DNA from: Candidatus Limnocylindria bacterium
GTDB taxonomy: Bacteria > Chloroflexota > Limnocylindria > QHBO01
DNA length: 6,006 bases
Assembly: GCA_030146365.1 (NCBI GenBank)
Contig: JASLBU010000062.1
Span: forward strand, 1-6,006
Direction of reading: 5' to 3'
In this document: piece by piece, positions 1 through 6,006 of the stretch
Numbering within the stretch: the first letter of the stretch is position 1
Layout: the number at the start of each line of letters is the position of its first letter
Program-made: the position numbers and the translations under genes
The notes under the pieces: model-generated
What the model saw: only the letters and a program-made list of their open reading frames with translations
The model's database searches: none
What the model was told of the DNA's origin: nothing

Positions 1-636
1 GCGGGGAGCGATCTCGTTCACGATCTCCCGCCACAGGCGGCTGGACGCGAGCACGTTCGCCTTGTCCACGCTGGTGAGATGGCCGCGCCGGCCACGCGCG
101 AGCTCGAATCCGAGCTCCACGATGCGCTCGATCTCCGGTCGGGTGTAGCGCAGCGTATCGGCGACGGTCTCGACGGCATCCTCAATCGAGCGCCCCTTCG
201 GCCGGCCGAAGTAGAGGCCGCCGGTGAGCTCGCGAAGGATGAGGATGTCGGCGCCGGCGCGCACCTCCGGCCGCACTGGCGAGGCGGAGGCCAGGGCGGC
301 GTGGGCGCGCACCGGCCGCAGGTTCGCAAACAGGCCGAGCTCCGAGCGCAGGGCGAGCAGCGCATCCTCGGGCCGATGCGCGGCCGATGGCTCGTCCCAG
401 CGCGGGCCGCCGACCGCGCCGAGCAGGACCGCGTCGGCGGCGCGGCAGGCCTCCAGCGTCGCCTGGGGGAGCGGGCCTCCCCCGTCGTCCATGGCGGCGC
501 CGCCGACCAGGCGCTCATCCCATGCGACGGCGAACCCGAAGCGCCCCCCGGCGGCGTCCACCACGCCGCGGGCCACCTCGCACACCTCCGGGCCGATCCC
601 GTCACCGGGCAGGTAGGCGACGCGGTGGTCGCTCAT
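1..636 (-). CDS. leuB: 3-isopropylmalate dehydrogenase, 5' part (cut by window edge)
   Basis: The reading frame opens at ATG 636-634 and stays open to base 1, giving the first 212 residues of a protein that is usually about 350-360 residues long; the 3' end lies outside the window. LeuB oxidises and decarboxylates 3-isopropylmalate to 2-oxoisocaproate with NAD+ in the cytoplasm, the third step of leucine synthesis. Visible family marks are LPGDGIGPEV at residues 9-18 (N-terminal nucleotide-fold start), GAVGGPRWD at 73-81, the substrate arginines R97 and R107 in the segment ending LGLFANLRPV, R135 and Y142 in LRELTGGLYFGRP, and K192 in SVDKANVLASSRLWR. These correspond to the known substrate and catalytic Arg, Tyr and Lys residues of the family. 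The start is supported by GGGAG six bases upstream (647-643). The ATG overlaps the leuA stop by 4 bases (ATGA). Relatives are isocitrate and tartrate dehydrogenases, but the motifs and the leuA neighbour favour LeuB strongly. Confidence 0.96.
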   Translation of the reverse strand, partial: MSDHRVAYLPGDGIGPEVCEVARGVVDAAGGRFGFAVAWDERLVGGAAMDDGGGPLPQATLEACRAADAVLLGAVGGPRWDEPSAAHRPEDALLALRSELGLFANLRPVRAHAALASASPVRPEVRAGADILILRELTGGLYFGRPKGRSIEDAVETVADTLRYTRPEIERIVELGFELARGRRGHLTSVDKANVLASSRLWREIVNEIAPR

Positions 637-2270
637 GCCCGGCTCCCGGCGGGCGTGCGCTGACGGCGCACCGCTCGTCGCTCTCGCGCGGCAGCGACCG
701 CATCGGCGGCCACCGGATGCTGCGCGATCAGCTTGTTCACCGCGGCGAGATAGGCCCGGAGGCTCGCCTCGATCACGTTCGTCGAGAGGCCGTGGCCGGT
801 GAAGACCTGCGGCACGTCGGCGTCACCGGTCGGGGCCGCGATCTTCACCGTGGCCTCGCCCTGCGCGTCCTCGCCCTGGCCGATGCTCTTGAGCTGGTAG
901 TCGATGAGCTGGGGCCGGCCGTCGATGATCTGCTCGAGCGCGTTGTCGACCGCCGAGAGGAGGGCGTCGACCGGGCCGTTGCCCCCGGCGAACGCCCGGA
1001 AGGTGCGCCCCTCGTAGAACAGCGACACGTTGCCGGAGCTCGACTCGCCCTGCCTGCTGGCGGCGGCCCAGTGCTCGATGCCGATCAGCTGCGGGACCGG
1101 ATCGGCGTGCTGCTCGGCGAGGGCCAGCAGGTCCGCATCGGTCACCTGCTTCTTCTGGTCCGCGAGGCTGATCGCCTCGGCGTACAGAGCGTCCAGCTCC
1201 TCCGGCTCGACGTGGACACCCAGCACGCGGAGGCGCTCGTCGAACCCGGCACGCCCGGACAGCTTGCCGAGCGTCAGCGTCGACCCCGACAGACCCACCG
1301 ACTCGGGCGTCATGATCTCGTAGGTGAGCGGGTTCTTCAGGAAGCCGTCCTGGTGGATGCCGGATTCGTGGGCGAAGGCGTTGGCGCCCACGATGCTCTT
1401 ATTCGGCTGGACGGCGATGCCGGTGAGGTAGCTCACCAGGCGAGAGGTCGCCGTGAGTTGCTCGGTCGCCACGTTGGTCGTCGCGTCGCGGAATTCGCCC
1501 GGCCGGGTGCGCAGCGCCATCACGACCTCCTCGATCGCAGCGTTGCCGGCTCGCTCGCCGAGCCCGTTGACCGTGACCTCCACCTGTCGCGCGCCCGCCT
1601 GGATCGCGGCGAGCGTGTTGGCCGTGGCCAGCCCCAGGTCGTTGTGGCAGTGGGTCGAGACGATCGCGCGACGGCCGCACAGCTTCACCACCCGCTTCAC
1701 GACCGCGGCGTACTCCTTCGGCTCGGTGTACCCGACCGTGTCCGGCACGTTGATGACCGATGCCCCGGCCTGCACGGCCGCCTCGTAGGCCTCGAGCAGG
1801 AACGCGAGCTCGGTGCGTGAGGCATCCTCGGCGCTGAACTCGACGTCGTGGCCCGCGCCGACCAGCTCGCGCGCCTGTCCGACGCAGCTGCGAATCCGCT
1901 CCAGGACCTCGCCACGCGTGGAGCGGAGCTTGTGGGTGATATGGATGTCGCTGGTGGCGATGAACACGTGCAGCTGTCGCCGGCGCGCCGGCCCCAGCGC
2001 CGCGGCGGCCACGGTCACGTCGGTCGGGACGCAGCGGGCGAGCGCCGCGATGGCAGGCGACCCCTTGGCGCCGCCGACCTCCGACGCGATGCGCCGCACC
2101 GCGTCCGCCTCTCCCGGCGAGGCGGCCGGGAAGCCCGCCTCGATGACGTCGACCCGCAGCCGGGCGAGCTGCTTCGCGACGCTGACCTTCTCGTCGACGG
2201 TGAGCGAGGCGCCCGGCGTCTGCTCGCCGTCTCGCAGCGTGGTGTCGAAGACGCGGATGCGGCGTGCCAT
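633..2270 (-). CDS. leuA: 2-isopropylmalate synthase
   Basis: A 545-residue protein, typical for LeuA. It condenses acetyl-CoA with 2-ketoisovalerate to 2-isopropylmalate, the committed step of leucine synthesis. The N-terminal TIM-barrel domain shows DTTLRDGEQTPG at residues 9-20 (R13 and metal ligand D14), EFSAEDASR at 144-152, STHCHNDLG at 205-213 with metal ligands H207 and H209, and NGLGERAGNAAIEE at 235-248. A linker segment with HESGIHQDGFLKNP (301-314) and LGKLSGRAGF (334-343) follows. The C-terminal allosteric domain starts near 410 and includes GPVDALLSAVDNAL (432-445) and TGHGLSTNVIEASLRAYL (491-508), the leucine-binding region. The barrel motifs, full length and leucine domain argue against homocitrate or citramalate synthase. 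The frame is open far upstream inside ilvC, but the protein homology begins at ATG 2270, which is preceded by GGAAGG nine bases away and overlaps the ilvC stop (TGATG). The last ~25 residues are Arg/Ala-rich and look like a non-conserved tail. Confidence 0.97.
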   Translation of the reverse strand: MARRIRVFDTTLRDGEQTPGASLTVDEKVSVAKQLARLRVDVIEAGFPAASPGEADAVRRIASEVGGAKGSPAIAALARCVPTDVTVAAAALGPARRRQLHVFIATSDIHITHKLRSTRGEVLERIRSCVGQARELVGAGHDVEFSAEDASRTELAFLLEAYEAAVQAGASVINVPDTVGYTEPKEYAAVVKRVVKLCGRRAIVSTHCHNDLGLATANTLAAIQAGARQVEVTVNGLGERAGNAAIEEVVMALRTRPGEFRDATTNVATEQLTATSRLVSYLTGIAVQPNKSIVGANAFAHESGIHQDGFLKNPLTYEIMTPESVGLSGSTLTLGKLSGRAGFDERLRVLGVHVEPEELDALYAEAISLADQKKQVTDADLLALAEQHADPVPQLIGIEHWAAASRQGESSSGNVSLFYEGRTFRAFAGGNGPVDALLSAVDNALEQIIDGRPQLIDYQLKSIGQGEDAQGEATVKIAAPTGDADVPQVFTGHGLSTNVIEASLRAYLAAVNKLIAQHPVAADAVAAARERRAVRRQRTPAGSRA

Positions 2271-3346
2271 CAGGCCACGCCTTCCGCGGCCGATACGTCG
2301 GCCTTCGTCGCCCCGGCACCGCCGTCGCCGGATGCCCAGCCCGCCGGCGGCGCCTTCGGGTCGAGGAACGCCATGTGGCTGCGCAGGTCGGCGCCGACCT
2401 TCTCGATCGGTGCATTTGCGTTCTCCGCGCGGAGGCGGCGGAACTCGGGTGCGCCGCGCCTGCCCTCCTCGATCCAGCGGCGTGCGAACGAGCCGTCCTG
2501 GATCTCGGCCAGGACGCGCTTCATCTCGGCGCGGGTGGCCTCCGTCACGATCCGCGGGCCGGACACGTAGTCCCCGAACTCGGCCGTGTCGCTGATCGAG
2601 TAGCGCATGTACTGCAGGCCGCCCTGGTACATCAGGTCGACGATCAGCTTGAGCTCGTGCATCGTCTCGAAGTAGGCGAGCTCCGGCTGGTAGCCCGCGT
2701 CGGTCAGCGTTTCGAACGCCGCGTTGACCAGGGAGGTGACCCCGCCGCACAGGACGGCCTGCTCACCGAACAGGTCAGTCTCCGTCTCCTCCGCGAACGT
2801 CGTCTCGAGGATGCCCGCCCGCCCGGCGCCGATGCCCCGCGCGTAGGCCAGCGTTCGCGCGCGCGCCGTGCCGGTCGCATCGCGGTGGACGGCGTAGAGC
2901 GCCGGGACGCCTCCGCCTCCCTCGTAGAGGCGCCGCACCAGGTGACCGGGACCCTTGGGGGCCACCATCCCGACGTCGATGCCCTGCGGCGGGTCCACCT
3001 CGCCGAAGTGGATGTTGAACCCGTGCGCGAACATCACGAGCGCACCGTCGCGCAGGTTGGGCTCGATCTCCTCGTGGTAGACCTTCGGCGCGGCGGTGTC
3101 GGGCACCAGGATCATCACCACGTGCGCCTGCGCGGTGGCCGATCCCGCGTCGGTGACCCGCTGGCCCGCCTCCCGGGCGCGCTCCGCCGAGGGCGAGTCG
3201 TGCCGCAGGCCGACGACCACGTCGACGCCGGACTCGAACAGGTTGCGTGCATGGGCCTCGCCCTGGCTGCCGTAGCCGATGACCGCCACGGTCTGTCCGT
3301 CGAGCGCGGATGCGTCGATGTCGGCGTCGTAGATGAGCTTCGTCAT
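2270..3346 (-). CDS. ilvC: Ketol-acid reductoisomerase, class I (short form)
   Basis: A 358-residue protein that isomerises and reduces 2-acetolactate (or 2-aceto-2-hydroxybutyrate) to the dihydroxy acid, the second common step of Val, Leu and Ile synthesis. The N-terminal Rossmann domain has GYGSQG at residues 24-29 and the cofactor-discriminating loop LRHDSPS at 47-53. Catalytic residues are present: H108 in AHGFNIHFG, K131 in VAPKGPGHLVRR, metal ligands D191 and E195 in ETETDLFGEQAVLCGG, then E227 and E231 in the helix YFETMHELKLIVDLMYQGG, and S252 in RYSISDTAEFGDYVSGPR. The single knotted C-terminal domain marks it as class I, like the short enzymes of Pseudomonas and Azotobacter. Residues after about 330 form a Gly/Ala-rich tail beyond the usual end. 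Start ATG 3346-3344 overlaps the ilvN stop (ATGA); GGAG lies ten bases upstream (3360-3357). The stop overlaps the leuA start by one base. Confidence 0.98.
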   Translation of the reverse strand: MTKLIYDADIDASALDGQTVAVIGYGSQGEAHARNLFESGVDVVVGLRHDSPSAERAREAGQRVTDAGSATAQAHVVMILVPDTAAPKVYHEEIEPNLRDGALVMFAHGFNIHFGEVDPPQGIDVGMVAPKGPGHLVRRLYEGGGGVPALYAVHRDATGTARARTLAYARGIGAGRAGILETTFAEETETDLFGEQAVLCGGVTSLVNAAFETLTDAGYQPELAYFETMHELKLIVDLMYQGGLQYMRYSISDTAEFGDYVSGPRIVTEATRAEMKRVLAEIQDGSFARRWIEEGRRGAPEFRRLRAENANAPIEKVGADLRSHMAFLDPKAPPAGWASGDGGAGATKADVSAAEGVA

Positions 3347-3908
3347 GGCCGTGGGGCTCCGTTCTCGGTTGCGTTCGTCGTGGTCATGGCGACGGCGCCG
3401 GCTCGCACCAGGCGCCGCAGGCCCATGTCGCTGAGCGTCGTCAGCGCGCGGTCGATCTCGGCCGGCGGCGCGGTCAGGCGCGCGCGCCAGGTGCCGTCCT
3501 CCGACGGCAGCGTCTGGCCGCCGGCCTCGGCAAGCAGGGCGTGGAGCGCGCGCTCCGCATCGGCGTCGCTCGGTGGGTCCAGCTCCACGAGCACCAGCTC
3601 CAGCTCGACGTGCGGCACGGTGGTGAGATCGTCGACCTCGAGGACGTCGATCACCCGCTCGAGCTGGGCGAGCACCTGGCGCAGGTGCCCCTCGTCGCCG
3701 CGGATCGCGATCGTCATCCGCGACTTTCCCGGCTCGTGGGTGGTGCCGACGGTGAGCGACTCGATGTTGTAGCTCCGCGCGCGCAGCAGGCCGGAAACTC
3801 GGTTCAACGTCCCGGGCCGGTCGATGACCAGCGCGCTGACGACGTGGCGCCGGTGCTCGGCGTCCGGCTCGCCGGCCGGGACGGTCTGCGGTCGCGCGGG
3901 GGCGGCCA

Positions 3909-3912
<4 letters not shown>
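3343..3912 (-). CDS. ilvN: Acetohydroxyacid synthase small (regulatory) subunit
   Basis: A 189-residue regulatory subunit that binds and activates the IlvB catalytic subunit and confers feedback inhibition, usually by valine. An N-terminal ACT domain spans about residues 22-96, with HVVSALVIDRPGTLNRVSGL (23-42), SYNIESLTVG (47-56) and SRMTIAIRGDE (64-74). The conserved glycine of the ligand site is G34 and the conserved Asn is N49. The second domain, about 103-177, ends with LRRLVRAGAVAM, the usual small-subunit C-terminus. A 20-residue N-terminal Ala/Pro-rich extension precedes the ACT domain. The start was placed at ATG 3912-3910, which makes an ATGA overlap with the ilvB stop and has AAGGGG seven bases upstream; the very next codon (3909-3907) is also ATG and could be used instead. 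The frame is open 85 codons further upstream, but that part lies inside ilvB and has no family similarity that I can see. The name ilvN or ilvH is equally used for this gene. Confidence 0.96.
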
Positions 3913-5663
<1,751 letters not shown>

Positions 5664-5674
5664 CGGTTCGGGGT

Positions 5675-5680
5675 TCCTCT
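5675..5680 (-). promoter_or_regulatory. Ribosome binding site of ilvB
   Basis: AGAGGA on the minus strand ends eleven bases before the ilvB ATG. The spacing is long, but no better site and no nearer start exists. It lies just after the attenuator terminator hairpin and is not part of that hairpin, so regulation probably acts on transcription and not on access to this site. Confidence 0.55.
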
Positions 5681-5693
5681 TCGGTACACGAGA

Positions 5694-5724
5694 AATCCCG
5701 CCGGGCCTTTCGGCTGGCGGGATT
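5694..5724 (-). terminator. Attenuator terminator hairpin upstream of ilvB
   Basis: On the minus strand AATCCCGCC (5724-5716) pairs perfectly with GGCGGGATT (5702-5694). Inside, after a small asymmetric internal loop (A against CC), GCC and GGC close a GAAA tetraloop (5711-5708), a stable GNRA-type loop. The stem is followed by TCTCGTG, so the run of T is short: only the last TT of the stem plus TCT. The position, between the stop of a branched-chain-rich leader peptide and ilvB, fits an intrinsic terminator that must be avoided for operon expression. The poor T tract makes pausing or factor-assisted termination possible. Confidence 0.75.
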
Positions 5725-5801
5725 GGGGTTCGCTGCGTGGTCAGCCTGGTGGGCTAATCCTCGGCGATTCCTCCATCCCGCCATCCAAGAAGGATGACGA
5801 G
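5694..5801 (-). promoter_or_regulatory. ilv-leu attenuator: protector, antiterminator and terminator
   Basis: Three alternative pairings can be drawn on the minus-strand transcript. Protector (1:2): bases 5801-5792 pair with 5786-5777 in ten consecutive pairs (two G-U) around the loop TTCTT; strand 1 is made of the Leu-Val-Ile codons of the leader. Antiterminator (2:3): TGGCGGGAT at 5783-5775 pairs perfectly over nine bases with ATCCCGCCA at 5723-5715, and after one mismatch two further G-C pairs (5786-5785 with 5713-5712) extend it. Terminator (3:4): 5724-5716 with 5702-5694. Strand 2 is shared by the first two structures and strand 3 by the last two, so they exclude one another. From the classical model I infer that a ribosome stalled on the control codons frees strand 2 to pair with 3 and lets transcription enter ilvB, while fast translation leaves 3:4 to form. 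The pairings are seen directly; the switching is inferred. Confidence 0.85.
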
Positions 5802-5879
5802 CCGAAGAATCGGGAGTACGAGGAGCATGCCGAGCGCATCCGACGTTGCCGGACGCGAGACGGGCAGAGCGGCGGTCAC
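5754..5879 (-). CDS. Leader peptide of the ilv-leu operon (branched-chain-rich)
   Basis: A small reading frame ending at TAG 5756-5754, about 90 bases before ilvB. Its core MLLVLPILRLVILL (codons 5828-5787) has seven Leu, two Val and two Ile in 14 residues; it is followed by GWRDGGIAED and the stop. It is not an enzyme: its role is to make the ribosome sense charged tRNA-Leu, -Val and -Ile, as in the leaders of enteric ilv and leu operons and corynebacterial ilvBNC. The start given here is GTG 5879-5877 (41 residues) because AGGAG stands six bases upstream. ATG 5897-5895, in the same frame (47 residues), is possible if the transcript is leaderless, and ATG 5828 would give 24 residues but has only a weak upstream site. 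All choices contain the control codons. The hydrophobic run could resemble a membrane segment, but its place within a competing RNA fold makes the sensing role more likely. Confidence 0.82.
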   Translation of the reverse strand: MTAALPVSRPATSDALGMLLVLPILRLVILLGWRDGGIAED

Positions 5880-5885
5880 GCCGCG

Positions 5886-5890
5886 CTCCT
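5886..5890 (-). promoter_or_regulatory. Ribosome binding site of the leader peptide
   Basis: AGGAG on the minus strand lies six bases before GTG 5879. It is the best Shine-Dalgarno match in the leader and decides the start chosen for the peptide. Confidence 0.6.
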
Positions 5891-5904
5891 GTGACATGGG
5901 TCGA

Positions 5905-5923
5905 ACCCTAGCAGTGCTGTCAA
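5905..5923 (-). promoter_or_regulatory. Candidate promoter of the ilv-leu operon
   Basis: TGCTAGGGT at 5913-5905 on the minus strand reads as an extended -10 element (TG, one base, then TAGGGT of the TANNNT type common in GC-rich bacteria). Transcription would start near 5898-5897, right at the in-frame ATG 5897 of the leader. A perfect TTGACA at 5923-5918 is only seven bases upstream of the -10, too close to serve as its -35; with normal spacing TTGACA would face no good -10 (ACCCAT or CCCATG). Both readings put the start of the RNA upstream of the leader peptide's control codons. Which element is used cannot be decided from sequence alone. Confidence 0.5.
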
Positions 5924-6006
5924 CCCGGCGCCACTCGGTCCGCACGCGCCTTGCCGTCGGCCGCTGGGACGACCTCGAACGCGGGCACCGCGCCGCGCAG
6001 GCTGGC
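5920..6006 (-). CDS. Possible 3' end of an unidentified upstream gene
   Basis: On the minus strand a frame is open from the window edge through 28 codons to TGA 5922-5920, ending with PAFEVVPAADGKARADRVAPG. The stop falls directly before the operon promoter, as expected if a gene on the same strand ends there. The pattern FEVV, then a short turn with Gly, then RADRV loosely recalls the last strands of cold-shock-domain proteins, but 28 residues are too few for a call and the complementary strand is also open here. If real, no clear terminator separates it from the ilv-leu promoter. Confidence 0.25.
   Translation of the reverse strand, partial: ASLRGAVPAFEVVPAADGKARADRVAPG

Noticed and set aside
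387..1820. Long plus-strand open frame of 477 codons opposite leuA and leuB
   Set aside because: Composition is Arg/Gly/Ala-rich with no recognisable motif, and it lies wholly antisense to well-supported leuA and leuB. Long antisense frames are expected in GC-rich genes with G/C at third positions.
2271..2750. Upstream extension of the leuA frame, which would give a 705-residue protein
   Set aside because: The extra residues overlap conserved ilvC coding sequence in another frame, are Arg/Gly-rich and non-homologous; LeuA homology starts at ATG 2270, which has a ribosome site.
2264..3772. Plus-strand open frame of 502 codons opposite ilvC and ilvN
   Set aside because: Mirror of the real genes: no domain motif, no ribosome site seen, and it crosses a gene boundary of the opposite strand.
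5664..5733. GAACCCC occurring twice, at 5732-5726 and 5676-5670, as a possible protein-binding repeat
   Set aside because: Seven bases of low complexity in a GC-rich leader, with no symmetry or further copies; chance is sufficient.
5664..5900. T-box riboswitch as the regulator of the operon
   Set aside because: No T-box sequence (AGGGTGG followed by an ACC-type stretch) is seen in the leader, while a branched-chain-rich peptide and competing hairpins explain it better.
5880..5945. Longer leader peptide starting at ATG 5945 (63 residues)
   Set aside because: That start would lie upstream of the candidate promoter, adds no branched-chain codons of note and overlaps the possible end of the upstream gene.

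Overview
The window is a GC-rich stretch of bacterial chromosome. It carries one tightly packed minus-strand operon for branched-chain amino acid biosynthesis, transcribed from the right edge of the window towards the left: a regulatory leader, then ilvB, ilvN, ilvC, leuA and leuB, with leuB cut by the left edge. The high GC, the single-strand ilvBNC-leuAB order and the GC-rich promoter style fit a high-GC lineage such as Chloroflexota or Actinobacteriota. That placement is an inference of low confidence; no marker gene is present to settle it.

Layout on the minus strand: 6006-5920 is a possible 3' end of an unidentified upstream gene. 5923-5905 holds a candidate promoter. 5879-5754 encodes a short leader peptide whose middle is almost only Leu, Val and Ile. 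5801-5694 contains an attenuator with three mutually exclusive hairpins. Then come ilvB (5663-3909), ilvN (3912-3343), ilvC (3346-2270), leuA (2270-633) and leuB (636 to beyond base 1). All four gene junctions overlap by 1 or 4 bases (TGATG or ATGA), so no promoter or terminator fits between the genes and translation is probably coupled.

IlvB and IlvN form acetohydroxyacid synthase, the committed step for valine and isoleucine (and, through ketoisovalerate, leucine). IlvC carries out the next step. LeuA diverts ketoisovalerate towards leucine and LeuB performs the oxidation of 3-isopropylmalate. ilvD, leuC, leuD and ilvE are not in the window and must lie elsewhere if the pathway is complete. 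IlvN (ACT domain) and LeuA (C-terminal allosteric domain) carry the expected feedback-inhibition modules, so the operon seems to be controlled both at the enzyme level and by transcription attenuation.

The most interesting element is the leader. Its 14-residue run MLLVLPILRLVILL has 11 branched-chain residues. The RNA just downstream can form a protector hairpin over those codons, or an antiterminator that uses the same strand, or a terminator hairpin with a GAAA loop. This is a complete attenuator of the classical type, visible directly from base pairing. The five structural genes are ordinary in content; a few residue-level departures in IlvC, LeuA and IlvB are listed as low-interest findings.
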